A DNA stretch of 64,000 nt from Candidatus Poribacteria bacterium. Lineage in GTDB: Bacteria > Poribacteria > WGA-4E > PCPOR2b. The stretch lies in assembly GCA_003635265.1 (NCBI GenBank), contig PYIZ01000033.1, forward strand, positions 101,826 to 165,825. Reading direction: 5' to 3'. Positions 44,097 to 53,514 of this stretch are shown here, in pieces. The translations under genes and the position numbers were made by a program. Under the pieces are notes generated by a model. The model ran no database searches and was not told where the DNA came from. It was given only the letters and a program-made list of their open reading frames with translations. The first letter of the stretch is position 1, and every line of letters starts with the position of its first letter.

Positions 44097-44744
44097 ATGG
44101 CAACAGATGCAAACATCCGCGCTTTAGTGATTACCGGTGGGCACGGTTTCGAGCCGGGACCGTTTTGGGAGATGTTCGATAGTTTTGAAGATTTCAGTTA
44201 TGATGCCGTTGTCTTTCCAGATGCGTTTGAATATTTGAACGTTGAAGCAGCGAAGGATTACGACGCGCTTGTTTTCTACGATATGTGGCAGGAGATTACC
44301 GCTTCCCAGCAAGCGGCGTATCTTGAACTACTGAATCAAGGCAAACCAATTGTGTACCTACATCATGCGCTGATTTCGTTCCAAGAATGGGCTGAATTTG
44401 ACCGAATCGTCGGTGGGGTATGGGAGGAAGGCAAAGGCACAGTGAAGCACGACGTCCAATTCACCATCCAGATCGCCGACCCCGATCACCCAGCGACGAA
44501 AGGGATGCAAGATTTCGAGATTGAAGATGAGACGTACGGCAATTTCGATGCCAATCCCGATGTCCATGTCCTTCTCAAGGCGGAACACCCGGAAAGCGCA
44601 CCGGTGATTGGTTGGACCCACCGATATGGTAATTCCCAGATTGTGTACATCCAGCTTGGACACGACAGACTTGCTTACGGCAATCCGGGATACCGTAAGT
44701 TGGTCAATCAGGGAATTCGTTGGGTGGTGGATGCAGAAAATTAG
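44097..44744 (+). CDS. ThuA-domain protein
   Basis: 215-residue protein of the ThuA class-I glutamine-amidotransferase-like fold, found in sugar metabolism gene sets. RALVITGGHGFEPGPFWEMF is the start motif, YDALVFYDMW the central strand, and YLHHALISFQEW carries histidines in the expected place. The stretch VIGWTHRYGNSQIVYIQLGH is conserved near the end. GGGAGATAAGCT precedes the ATG. The protein lacks a signal peptide. Its reaction is unknown, although relatives cluster with Gfo/Idh/MocA genes and one such gene occurs at 52.4 kb. Confidence 0.8.
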   Translation: MATDANIRALVITGGHGFEPGPFWEMFDSFEDFSYDAVVFPDAFEYLNVEAAKDYDALVFYDMWQEITASQQAAYLELLNQGKPIVYLHHALISFQEWAEFDRIVGGVWEEGKGTVKHDVQFTIQIADPDHPATKGMQDFEIEDETYGNFDANPDVHVLLKAEHPESAPVIGWTHRYGNSQIVYIQLGHDRLAYGNPGYRKLVNQGIRWVVDAEN

Positions 44745-44855
44745 GGATGGGTAAATTCTTAACAATTCTTTCAAACAGTCTATGAGCGTAAACTTTGCGA
44801 AACAGCACCATGCGGAAGCTAGCCCTGTCACACCTTGGATATAGGACCAATTGCT

Positions 44856-46178
44856 ATGACAAAACCGGATATCGGCGATCGACACGAAGTTCAGTTGACC
44901 AATCTGACCTATTCTGCATCCGCCGTCGGTCAGATTAACGGGGTTGTCACATTTGTCCACCGGGGCGCGCCTAGCGAAACGGCACACGTTGAAATTACTG
45001 AGGTAAAGAAACGGCATCTGCACGCTCGAATCAACGAAATCGTCTCTCCCTCTCCAGATCGTTGCTCCCCGCCCTGCCCCTACTTCGATAGCGGCTGCGG
45101 TGGCTGTCAATGGCAGCATATCAACGTGGATGCCCAACTCGATGCAAAGGAACGGGTGCTGATCGAGGCGTTAAATCGAATTGGTGGATTATCGTCTCTG
45201 CCCGAGATAACGCGCCATCCTGCGCCTCAACCGCTTGGCTATCGGAATAACATCCGCTTGACCGTCACTGCTGTTCGACCCCGGATTGAGTTTGGATTCA
45301 AGTCCCGCTTTGCGAGGATGCACGGAACGGCACAGGAAGGGAGCCATGATGTACTGCCGATTGACCGGTGTGAAATCGCGCTGCCGGCAATCAACCGTGC
45401 CTTGTCGCAGATTGTCGATCTGATAGAAGATTTCCGGTATTTTCAGGTGGAAGAGTTAACGCTGCGGACGTCTTCCACAACCGGCGAGGTCATGTTGATC
45501 CTGATTTTTCCGAAGAGGCACAAGCCGCCCCTTAAGTTTGCTGACAAAGATTTGCGGGGCTATCCGGCAATCCACTCGATTTACATTCAGAGTGGAGAAC
45601 GGGGGAATCCTGTGCCGATCGCAGGTAAACGGACTCTATCCGAAACCGCCAGTGGGCTATCCTTCGAGATTGGTCCCAAAACCTTCTTTCAGAACAACCT
45701 TGCTGGGCTAGAACAGCTAGTGGGGATTGTTCGACAGCACATTCAGGTAAATCCACCGACCGTGGCTATTGATGCACACTGTGGTGTAGGGACATTTACG
45801 TTGCCAGTCGCCCAAACTGCGAAGGCTGCCTTTGGGCTTGACCTGCAAACGGAGGCGATTACCCTTGCGACCAATAATGCTAAGACTAACGGCATCACAA
45901 ATACAAACTTCCGCGTTGGGCATCTGGGGGAGCTGGGCAGCGTCAAGGCGGACTTGGTCCTCCTCGATCCACCACGGGGCGGATGCTGGGCGGAAGACTT
46001 GGAAGCTCTCGCCCGCATCACGCCACAGCACATCCTATATGTCTCCTGCAATCCCACCACACTTACCCGCGACCTGTCCACACTCAGTGCGAGCTATGAA
46101 GTGACCTCCTTGGATCTTGTGGATCTATTTCCGATGACCTATCATTTTGAAACGGTGGTGGGGTTGCGCCGATCATGA
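44856..46178 (+). CDS. RlmD/TrmA-type SAM-dependent RNA uracil-C5 methyltransferase
   Basis: 440-residue enzyme with an N-terminal TRAM-like RNA-binding domain and a Rossmann core. A cysteine cluster (CPYFDSGCGGCQWQH) is that of the iron-sulfur type found in RlmD. FFQNNLAGLEQL is the conserved start of the SAM domain, DAHCGVGTFTLPVA is motif I, LLDPPRGGC binds the base, and YVSCNPTTLTRDL holds the catalytic cysteine. It methylates a uracil at C5 in rRNA or tRNA, most likely 23S U1939. The ATG at 44856 is a plausible start, although the ribosome site is weak. Its stop precedes the first GNAT gene by about 46 bases. Confidence 0.88.
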   Translation: MTKPDIGDRHEVQLTNLTYSASAVGQINGVVTFVHRGAPSETAHVEITEVKKRHLHARINEIVSPSPDRCSPPCPYFDSGCGGCQWQHINVDAQLDAKERVLIEALNRIGGLSSLPEITRHPAPQPLGYRNNIRLTVTAVRPRIEFGFKSRFARMHGTAQEGSHDVLPIDRCEIALPAINRALSQIVDLIEDFRYFQVEELTLRTSSTTGEVMLILIFPKRHKPPLKFADKDLRGYPAIHSIYIQSGERGNPVPIAGKRTLSETASGLSFEIGPKTFFQNNLAGLEQLVGIVRQHIQVNPPTVAIDAHCGVGTFTLPVAQTAKAAFGLDLQTEAITLATNNAKTNGITNTNFRVGHLGELGSVKADLVLLDPPRGGCWAEDLEALARITPQHILYVSCNPTTLTRDLSTLSASYEVTSLDLVDLFPMTYHFETVVGLRRS

Positions 46179-46224
46179 GTAAATCACCTTAGATTTGTCT
46201 CTCTATCTGTATTTGGAGCAGTTT

Positions 46225-47424
46225 ATGAACATCGAATATCGTGCACCGCGCAACGAAACTGAACTTGACGATACAATTGACTGTAGTGTTCGTGCGTTCG
46301 GGGACTTAGGGGATAGACGATATCGCTTTACAAACTTTGTCAAACAGGATCCGTGGCTCGACCTCAACAATACGCGCGCCTGTTTTGTGGACGGTAAGGT
46401 CGTTAGCGTCGTACAGGTCTTTGACCGCCCTATGCGTATTGGGAATTGTGTCGTGCGGCTAGGAGGCGTCGGCAGCGTTGGTACACCTCTGGAGTATCGT
46501 CGCGCTGGCTATTCATCACGAGTAGTACGAGACACTGTCCGGTATATGCAAGCGGCGGGCTACGATCTTTCACTGTTGTCCACAGGCATCCAGTCGCATT
46601 ATGCCAAAGCAGGTTGGGTGATATATCCGACCCACGGTATGGAACTGACCCTACCCGCAACGCTTGGCGAGATACCTACTGATATGACGATCGAACAGTA
46701 TGAATCGAATCGACATTTACCGGCGTTGCAAGGAATTTTCGATCAGTTTAATGCCAACCGAACAGGGACATTTATCAGAAATGATAGCTATTGGATCAAC
46801 CGACCCACGTGGAGACCATACGATCCGACACTGTATTGGGTTGCTAAGAGGGACGGAAGAACTGTTGCCTATCTGCAAGTTGAACGATGGAGGATAGCTG
46901 AATTCGGCTATCTTGCAGATGCGGAGAAGGCGATGATTGCGTTATTCTGTCACCTGTTCCGTTGTGCGAAGGCGGAGGGCGTTCAGGAAATCGACGGACT
47001 AGCACCATCGGAGAGTCGAAAGATATTCGAGACGATGGGGTGCTCAGTTCGGAGACGCGAGCGGAGCAATATTATGGCGAAAATTGTCAACTTTGAGTCG
47101 TTGTTGACAAAGATTAAGCCGTTGTTGGAGGCGAGGCTCCGGGAGTCGGGTTTTTCGGCGTGGACTGGTGCTATTCGCATCTGCTACGAAGCTGATGAAC
47201 GGACGTTGATTATTCGGGATGGGGAAATCAGTATTGCGCCAAACAGCCCGTCGCCGGAGATAGACCTTCTCGTCAATCAAACCCAGCTGCTGAAGCTGCT
47301 ATTTGGGAATATGAACGCCGAACAGGTTGTTTTTTCCAACGGTTTGCAGATTCGGGAAATAGGTTTGCTTAATGCCCTTTTCCCGGCAGGCGAGCTATTT
47401 ATATGGTGGCTGGATCGAATCTGA
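46225..47424 (+). CDS. GNAT acetyltransferase with SCP2-like C-terminal domain, tandem copy 1
   Basis: 399-residue Eis-like protein. The N-terminal GNAT domain has the acetyl-CoA loop region GGVGSVGTPLEYRRAGYSSR, and the second half adds a middle GNAT-like domain and a C-terminal SCP2-type beta domain (GEISIAPNSPSPEIDLLVN). Such proteins acetylate amines of proteins or aminoglycosides. The ATG at 46225 follows TTGGAGCAGTTT. It is a tandem duplicate of the next gene; both are the same length. The substrate is unknown, and a role in modifying a secondary metabolite or drug is speculation. Confidence 0.82.
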   Translation: MNIEYRAPRNETELDDTIDCSVRAFGDLGDRRYRFTNFVKQDPWLDLNNTRACFVDGKVVSVVQVFDRPMRIGNCVVRLGGVGSVGTPLEYRRAGYSSRVVRDTVRYMQAAGYDLSLLSTGIQSHYAKAGWVIYPTHGMELTLPATLGEIPTDMTIEQYESNRHLPALQGIFDQFNANRTGTFIRNDSYWINRPTWRPYDPTLYWVAKRDGRTVAYLQVERWRIAEFGYLADAEKAMIALFCHLFRCAKAEGVQEIDGLAPSESRKIFETMGCSVRRRERSNIMAKIVNFESLLTKIKPLLEARLRESGFSAWTGAIRICYEADERTLIIRDGEISIAPNSPSPEIDLLVNQTQLLKLLFGNMNAEQVVFSNGLQIREIGLLNALFPAGELFIWWLDRI

Positions 47425-47568
47425 TCTATCACATCGCGTACAAACCAAGCCGAGCATGCCTAGTAAATAGACCACAAAAACTATAAAAAAACAGAGCATT
47501 CCAATTTTCAATAGGTACTAACTTGGGTGATTTTAGATTTGCATTTCTGACTATGTTTGGAGGAGTTT

Positions 47569-48768
47569 ATGAACGTTGAATATCGTGCCCCGCGCAACGA
47601 AACTGAACTTGATGATACGATCGAATGCAGTGTTTCTGCTTTCGGCGACTCCGGGGATAGACGATATCGCTTTGCAAACTCTGTCAAACAGGATCCGTGG
47701 TTTGATCTCAATAATACCCGTGCCTGTTTTGTGGACGGGAAGGTCGCTAGCGTTGTGCAGGTCTTTGACCGCCCAATGCGTATTGGGAATTGTGTTGTCC
47801 GGATGGGCGGAGTCGGTAGCGTCGGCACAGATCCGGCACATCGTCGCGCTGGCTATTCATCGGGAGTGTTGCGGGATAGTGTACAGTATATGCAAGCGGC
47901 AGGTTACGATCTCTCGATGCTATCTACAGGGATCCACTCCCATTACGCGAGGACCGGTTGGGTAGTACAGCCAACCTACAGCATGGACGTGATCCTTCCT
48001 CCGACGCTTGGGGAGGCGCCTGTTGGTATAACTATCGAGCAGTACCAGCCGAATCGAGATTTGCCGGTGTTACAAGCCATTTTCGATCAGTTTAATGCCA
48101 ATCGAACAGGGACATTTGTCAAAAATCCCGAGTATTGGGTCAACCGATCCACGTGGAGACCGTACGATCCGTCGCTATATTGGGTTGCTACGCGGAATGG
48201 AAAAACTGTTGCCTATCTGCTAGTTGAACGATGGGAGGTGGGTGAATTTGGCTATCTGCCAGATACAGAGGAGGCGATGGCTGCGTTATTCCGCTATTTC
48301 TTCCGCTGCACAAAAGCGGAAGGAATTCAGGAAATCAATGCACCAGTACCATCAACTACCCGAAAGATATTCGAGGCGATGGGCTGTTCTGTTCGGAGAC
48401 GCGAACGGACCAATATTATGGTTTTGATAACTAACTTTGAATCGCTGTTGACGAAGATCAAGCCGTTGTTAGAGATGAGACTCAGGGCTTCAGATTTTAC
48501 AGCGTGGACCGGTGCCATTCGCATCCGCTACGAAGCTGATGAACGGACGTTGATTATTCGAGATGGAGAAATCAGCGTTGCACAGAACAGCTCATCGCCG
48601 GAGATAGACCTCCTTGTGAGCCAAGAACAGCTGCTGCAACTACTATTTGGGAATATGCGTGCCGAGCAGATTGTCTTTTCCAACGATTTGCCTATCCGTG
48701 AAATCGGTCTGCTCGATGCACTTTTCCCGTCAGGTGAACTGTTTATGTGGCGGACTGACCGATTCTAA
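47569..48768 (+). CDS. GNAT acetyltransferase with SCP2-like C-terminal domain, tandem copy 2
   Basis: 399-residue paralogue of the preceding gene, with the same residue count and the matching acetyl-CoA region GGVGSVGTDPAHRRAGYSSG. The two differ mostly in surface positions, so both probably remain active. GGAGGAGTTT precedes the ATG at 47569. The 144-base spacer after copy 1 carries no other gene. The ceramidase-like gene follows after 11 bases, suggesting a single transcript. Confidence 0.82.
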   Translation: MNVEYRAPRNETELDDTIECSVSAFGDSGDRRYRFANSVKQDPWFDLNNTRACFVDGKVASVVQVFDRPMRIGNCVVRMGGVGSVGTDPAHRRAGYSSGVLRDSVQYMQAAGYDLSMLSTGIHSHYARTGWVVQPTYSMDVILPPTLGEAPVGITIEQYQPNRDLPVLQAIFDQFNANRTGTFVKNPEYWVNRSTWRPYDPSLYWVATRNGKTVAYLLVERWEVGEFGYLPDTEEAMAALFRYFFRCTKAEGIQEINAPVPSTTRKIFEAMGCSVRRRERTNIMVLITNFESLLTKIKPLLEMRLRASDFTAWTGAIRIRYEADERTLIIRDGEISVAQNSSSPEIDLLVSQEQLLQLLFGNMRAEQIVFSNDLPIREIGLLDALFPSGELFMWRTDRF

Positions 48769-48779
48769 TCGAGGTGAAG

Positions 48780-50135
48780 ATGCAAATTGAACTTCTCAAC
48801 GATATTGAGGCAGCCTTTGGGAAGGTTTCTGTAACACCCCCAATTAATGGCGTTTATCCTGATTTTTTCTTTCGGATACCTTCGGGCGCTCTAGACGATG
48901 TCTACGCCCGGATTGGAGTTATCCGGGCTTCGGACGCTCCTGTGCTCGTTCTCGCTGTTGATACACTGGGATTCGGTGTTGCGGAAATCTCAGCACTGGA
49001 GGACGTGATTCGTAACGCAACTGGCATTCCACCCACCCGAGTCCTGATTACGGGCAGCCACAGCCACTCCGCGCCGATCTTGTGTCCAATTGACCTTTTC
49101 GGCGGGTTTAGTCCCTATTTCGACGGTCTGTGCGATCGCGTGGGCGAACTAGCAAAAGATCTGCTATCCCGCATGGAACCGGCCACGCTTTCATTTGGTA
49201 AATCAAGTTGTGATTTTAATGTGAACCGACGGTGGATAACGCCAGAGGGAAACTGTGTATCCGGTCCAAACCCGGATGGAGTGGTCGACAAAAGCGTGCC
49301 GACCCTTGCGTGTCAGCGTGCAGACGGTTCGTTGGCAGGTGTGTTCTTCAGCTATTGTTGTCACCCGACGATTTTGTTAGGCCCGGAAGTTTCAGGGGAT
49401 TATCCGGGACAAGCCCAACTGGCGTTAGAAGCCCGACATCGTGAGTCTGTTGCGCTGTACCTACCCGGCATGTTCGGAAATGTACGTCCAAACCTGTCGG
49501 ATGGAGATGGCAGATTTAGAAAAGGCACCCCTATTGATGCGATGCGCTGCGGAAGCATGCTAGCGGATGCGGTGGATGATGCCTTAAAGAGATGTCAACC
49601 AATTTCGGTGGATGCTATTCGGACTCGACGCCTGCAGCGACCGCTGCCACTTGATAAACCGCCATCACATCAGATCCTTGATGAAATCGCCGCCCAAGCG
49701 ATCAAATCTGCTCAAGTGAGCGACGAGGAAAAAGTGGGACGTTCAGCCTATTATGCCGGTAACCAACTGGCGATGCGTCAGTGGGTGCAGCAGGTTCGAC
49801 TCGAGCAGGCGGAGCATCGCGTCCCGACGGCGGTGGACTATACCTTCTCGCGGTGGGACATCGGTGATGTCTGTTGGATAACTTTTTCGGGCGAATTCTT
49901 CTTAGAGTACGGGTTGTATGCCCAGTCACTGCTAGGAGCAGATCGGACGTTCACGCTCGGCTACACGCAAGGTTGCCAAACCTACGTTCCAACCGCACAA
50001 GCCTTAACGGAAGGCGGTTACGAACCGAACGCCTACAAACGTTGGCGGCAGAGTGCTCCATTTGCGCCTAGCGTTGAGGAAACTGTCAAGGCAGTAATAC
50101 GCGAGTTAGCTAGCGATGAACAGGCAGAGCAGTGA
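48780..50135 (+). CDS. Neutral/alkaline non-lysosomal ceramidase-like protein
   Basis: 451-residue protein like the N-terminal catalytic part of neutral ceramidases. The zinc-binding candidates are GSHSHSAP and CCHPTILLGPEVSGDYPG, as in the ceramidase family, where histidines and an Asp/Glu coordinate zinc. There is no signal peptide, unlike secreted ceramidases, so it may act inside the cell. The ATG at 48780 follows GAGGTGAAG; the GTG at 48774 is less likely. It is coupled to the GNAT pair upstream and converges with the M20 gene after 18 bases. The function could be hydrolysis of an amide lipid. Confidence 0.75.
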   Translation: MQIELLNDIEAAFGKVSVTPPINGVYPDFFFRIPSGALDDVYARIGVIRASDAPVLVLAVDTLGFGVAEISALEDVIRNATGIPPTRVLITGSHSHSAPILCPIDLFGGFSPYFDGLCDRVGELAKDLLSRMEPATLSFGKSSCDFNVNRRWITPEGNCVSGPNPDGVVDKSVPTLACQRADGSLAGVFFSYCCHPTILLGPEVSGDYPGQAQLALEARHRESVALYLPGMFGNVRPNLSDGDGRFRKGTPIDAMRCGSMLADAVDDALKRCQPISVDAIRTRRLQRPLPLDKPPSHQILDEIAAQAIKSAQVSDEEKVGRSAYYAGNQLAMRQWVQQVRLEQAEHRVPTAVDYTFSRWDIGDVCWITFSGEFFLEYGLYAQSLLGADRTFTLGYTQGCQTYVPTAQALTEGGYEPNAYKRWRQSAPFAPSVEETVKAVIRELASDEQAEQ

Positions 50136-50153
50136 AAAGGCACAGAGTAGGTA

Positions 50154-51317
50154 CTAAAATCGTGTCATAATCTCATGGTAGATATCAACCGCTTTCAAAA
50201 CCTGCTCACACTCAACCCACTCAACCGCGGCATGTGCCTGATCAATACTGCCGGGACCAAAGACAATAGACGGAATACCAACGGAGGTAAACTTGCTAGC
50301 GTCGGTACCATAGGGAACACCTGTTATCTCTGATTTACCAATCATGGATTCGCATGCGGCGACAGCGACCTGTACGATGTGTGAATCTTCAGGTGTTTCC
50401 ATTGGGTTGTCCATGAGATATGGTGTCTCCATGGTAACATCTAAATCTGGATCAGCGGCTTGTGCACGCGCTAACCTTTCTTGAAACGGTACGAGGGCTT
50501 CCTCCGGTGTTTCGCCGGGGATGACGCGGCGATCTATATCAATAATACATTCGTCTGGCACGAAGTTGACCTGCACGCCTCCGGAAATGACGCCGATATT
50601 CAGTGTTGGGCTGCCGGTAAGCGGATGTGTCATGGAGTCATAGGCCGGTGCGATTTCGTCCTCAATGGCGCAAATCAGTCGGGTCATCTTTGAAATGGCG
50701 TTGATACCAAGATACGGTTTGGCGCTATGTGCAGCGACCCCTTTGACGGTGATATGGAAACGCGCCAATCCCTTATGCGCTCGGATAACGGCCAAGTCGG
50801 TCGGCTCAGAGACGACCACTGCAGCCACTTGGACAGTCTCTGCCAATCGTAGCGCGCCCTTAAAGCTGAACTCCTCATCCACAGCACCGGCGTATTTAAT
50901 GGTGCACGGGGGTTTGATTCCTGCCTCTTTGAAACGCTTCATCGCGTGTATCATTGCAACGCCGCCGGCTTTGGTGTCGCACGCACCCCGCCCATAGAGT
51001 AGGCCATCCCGGATATGCGGCTCATAAGGTGGAATGGTCATAACGCTCACAGAAGCGGTATCCATGTGACATTCAAACAGTAGCACGCGATCCGGGTTTT
51101 CGCCCTCCAGTGTGGCGATGATATTGCTTCGTCCCGGTAACACTTCGTCTGTCTCGTAGGGGATATCTAGAGCATCGAAGAAATCGGCAAGATATTCGAC
51201 CATACCAACTTCGCCGCGTTCCCCGCCGGGCAGACTGGCGTTTATACTCTCAATTGCCACGACATCTTGTAACGTGGCGAGGACTTCATTATCACTACGT
51301 ACCCACGATTGGCTCAT
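50154..51317 (-). CDS. M20 family peptidase/deacylase (ArgE/DapE type)
   Basis: 387-residue metal-dependent amidohydrolase with the catalytic and dimerisation domains of M20 enzymes. Metal ligands lie in ECHMDTAS, GRGACDTKAG and AVDEEFSFKG (catalytic Glu then metal Glu), with SEPTDLAV as the fourth and GVAAHSAKPYLG as the dimer-domain histidine. It removes an acyl or succinyl group from an amine. AAGGAGAG precedes the ATG. It is on the minus strand, about 145 bases from the 3' end of the PhyH gene at 51462. Exact substrate unknown. Confidence 0.87.
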   Translation of the reverse strand: MSQSWVRSDNEVLATLQDVVAIESINASLPGGERGEVGMVEYLADFFDALDIPYETDEVLPGRSNIIATLEGENPDRVLLFECHMDTASVSVMTIPPYEPHIRDGLLYGRGACDTKAGGVAMIHAMKRFKEAGIKPPCTIKYAGAVDEEFSFKGALRLAETVQVAAVVVSEPTDLAVIRAHKGLARFHITVKGVAAHSAKPYLGINAISKMTRLICAIEDEIAPAYDSMTHPLTGSPTLNIGVISGGVQVNFVPDECIIDIDRRVIPGETPEEALVPFQERLARAQAADPDLDVTMETPYLMDNPMETPEDSHIVQVAVAACESMIGKSEITGVPYGTDASKFTSVGIPSIVFGPGSIDQAHAAVEWVECEQVLKAVDIYHEIMTRF

Positions 51318-51461
51318 TTAATCTCTCCTTTGCGTAAAATTTAAATCCCTTTTGATGATTGATTATGGGACAGCAGGACAAAACACAAGACGTTGTGATT
51401 TTCGGATCAATGCCTTCTGGTGAATCGGAAAATCTCTAGTGCGTTTGCTGTCTGGACTTCT

Positions 51462-52355
51462 CTATTCTTCCCAACGATACATCTTTTTCGGCGTCGAATC
51501 TGCTTTTGCTGCGTCCCAAGCATCGATCCAAGCTTGATGATCTCGCGTCACGCTCTCCGGCTGTTCCCCGCTGCGCACGCGAAGCCCGGGGAGAGGTCTT
51601 CCGCCCGGTTTCCGCGCATCGTGCCAACGGAGATCTAAACTCCAGCGAACCTCGTCCGACAGGTTCGGAAGTGACCCGTGTGGTGTTCGGCAGTGGATGA
51701 AGATCACGCCGCCTTTCTTCACTGGTATCGTCACCGGCTCTCCTTCGGGCATTACCTCTGGTGCGACCATCCAACCATAGGGACACCGTACATGTCTCCG
51801 AATCTCTCCGCGATGTAGCCCTGGATAGAGGTGTATTGTCCCATTTTCTTCGGTTGCATCTACAAGGGGAATCCATGTAGTCACAACGAGTGTATCGTCT
51901 GCTTCCGGCAGCAGCACAGCGGCATCTTGATGAAACGGCGACTGTTGTATCCAATTATCAAACCCTTCGTCCATCAGAGGTTCAGGCAATTTTGGACGCA
52001 CATGATGCGTTGGATTGCAGTAAATCTCTGGACCAACAATTGATTCAAGCAAGTCCAGCAGATTCGTGTTATGCAGGAAGTCGAAGATTGGACGACGAAG
52101 ATTCACCGGAAATGATACCTGTCCCTGAAGGGGATCGCCTGCCTCTTTGGTCAACCAAGCGATACGCCGATTAAAGGGTTGGGTCTCGTGCCGTTCCCTT
52201 ATCTTTCCTTCGGCATATAGCGCATCGGCGATGGTATCAATAAGTTCCTCAAAGTCTGCAATCAATGGATTCAGATCTTCATCACTTAAAGCATCTTCCA
52301 CAACCAGATAGCCGTTTTGATGGAAGGCTTCGACCTGCGCTTGGGTAAGTCCCAT
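51462..52355 (-). CDS. PhyH-like Fe(II)/2-oxoglutarate dioxygenase
   Basis: 297-residue PhyH-family dioxygenase. Iron ligands are SPFHQDAAV (His, Asp) and RTPHGSLPN (His), with the arginine in VRWSLDLRW. The N-terminus, MGLTQAQVEAFHQNGYLVVED, is split as MGLTQAQVEAF and HQNGYLVVED and is typical of the family. The C-terminal tail (AWDAAKADSTPKKMYRWEE) is charged. It is followed by an M20 deacylase and preceded by a Gfo/Idh/MocA gene, with 66 bases between. No substrate is indicated. Confidence 0.86.
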   Translation of the reverse strand: MGLTQAQVEAFHQNGYLVVEDALSDEDLNPLIADFEELIDTIADALYAEGKIRERHETQPFNRRIAWLTKEAGDPLQGQVSFPVNLRRPIFDFLHNTNLLDLLESIVGPEIYCNPTHHVRPKLPEPLMDEGFDNWIQQSPFHQDAAVLLPEADDTLVVTTWIPLVDATEENGTIHLYPGLHRGEIRRHVRCPYGWMVAPEVMPEGEPVTIPVKKGGVIFIHCRTPHGSLPNLSDEVRWSLDLRWHDARKPGGRPLPGLRVRSGEQPESVTRDHQAWIDAWDAAKADSTPKKMYRWEE

Positions 52356-52421
52356 GGATCAGTCCTTTCTAGACGTAATCTCAATTCAATCAGTTTGCTC
52401 GTCCATTTCACGAACCAACTT

Positions 52422-53372
52422 CTAAGAACGCACATCCGACAGAATTGCCTCCGCTAACGCCATTGTCTTAATCGCTTCATCCAAATTCGCTGCGGGAAGT
52501 GATACGGGTCGGTCGGCTTTGATACAATCAAGGAAGTATCGGTTCTGTTCCTCTGTGCCACTTGTGCCTCTGCCGGTCAACTGGTGTTGCTGACCATCAC
52601 AGAAAACAGTGCCCTCTGACACTCCTTCGAGATAGGCAGAGATATCCCGTCCGTGAATCTCGTAACGCTCGAGGCGGGCATCGGTGGTGTAGTTCGCGGC
52701 AAGATGTGCGACACAACCGTTCTCAAACAGAATTAGCGCAGCGTGGACATCCTTGTAATCGGAGATCGTGCGGCGCACGACGCTATGCACCTCCTCAACC
52801 TCCGCCCCTGCGATAGCACGAACGATGTCGAGCGCATGTATCGGTGTTTCGAGGAACAGGTTATCCATCAGATGTTCGGGAAAACGACCTGATTTTATGA
52901 ATCCAGTTACACTTTTATGGAACTCCCCAACAAGCTGTGTGACGGAGCCTCGTGCTTCGACCATTTCCCGCGCCCTTACGATGATGGGATGGAAACGACG
53001 ATTCCAGCCGACCATACCTTTGGCACCTGTGCGGGCAGCGGCATCGCGCAAAGTGGTTGTCTCTGCTACGCTCATTCCCGGCGGTTTCTCCATCAGGGTG
53101 TTGACGCCGCGTTCTAGACAAGGCAACGCTGCCTCCCCGTTGAGGTGTGCCGGTGTTGCGACGAATACGGCATCCAGCGACTCAGCGTCTAGCATTTCAT
53201 CTACGCTGGCATAACGGCCTGCTATGTTGAACTCCTCGCCTGCTGCATTTCGCGCAGTCTCTATCGGATCGCAAACGGCGACCATGTCTACATCGTCAAA
53301 TTCTTGCAGAACCCGTACATGCCCTAGACCGCGTCCACCGCAGCCAATTAGAGCCACCTGTAATCTCGACAT
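52422..53372 (-). CDS. Gfo/Idh/MocA-family oxidoreductase
   Basis: 316-residue NAD(P)-dependent sugar or inositol dehydrogenase. The Rossmann motif is LIGCGGRGLGHVR, the EKPPGMSV block holds the conserved lysine, and GWNRRFHP and ETPIHALDIVRAI supply the substrate-binding region with a catalytic histidine. CGGAGGGAGC precedes the ATG at 53372, chosen over a longer frame. The upstream 140-base gap carries a module B trace and a short inverted repeat. Likely part of sugar or polyol catabolism. Confidence 0.86.
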   Translation of the reverse strand: MSRLQVALIGCGGRGLGHVRVLQEFDDVDMVAVCDPIETARNAAGEEFNIAGRYASVDEMLDAESLDAVFVATPAHLNGEAALPCLERGVNTLMEKPPGMSVAETTTLRDAAARTGAKGMVGWNRRFHPIIVRAREMVEARGSVTQLVGEFHKSVTGFIKSGRFPEHLMDNLFLETPIHALDIVRAIAGAEVEEVHSVVRRTISDYKDVHAALILFENGCVAHLAANYTTDARLERYEIHGRDISAYLEGVSEGTVFCDGQQHQLTGRGTSGTEEQNRYFLDCIKADRPVSLPAANLDEAIKTMALAEAILSDVRS

Positions 53373-53435
53373 AATTTGCTCCCTCCGTATCTCGTTGTTG
53401 TCCATCTACCGGCTGTCGTATTGACAGCGAATAAA

Positions 53436-53505
53436 TTGGTTCATTACTCCATTAGCTCATCCGTTCAGTAATAAATTTTTTTAACTAACGAACCAAGAAA
53501 CAGTC
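53436..53505. repeat. Mosaic repeat, module B-like with trailing remnant
   Basis: Reads AATTGGTTCATTACTCCATT then AGCTCATCCGTTCAG and TTAACTAACGAACCAAGAAACAG. It resembles module B followed by a degraded unit. It lies between the TPR gene's 3' end and the Gfo/Idh/MocA gene. Confidence 0.4.
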
Positions 53506-53514
53506 CCTGCCCGT

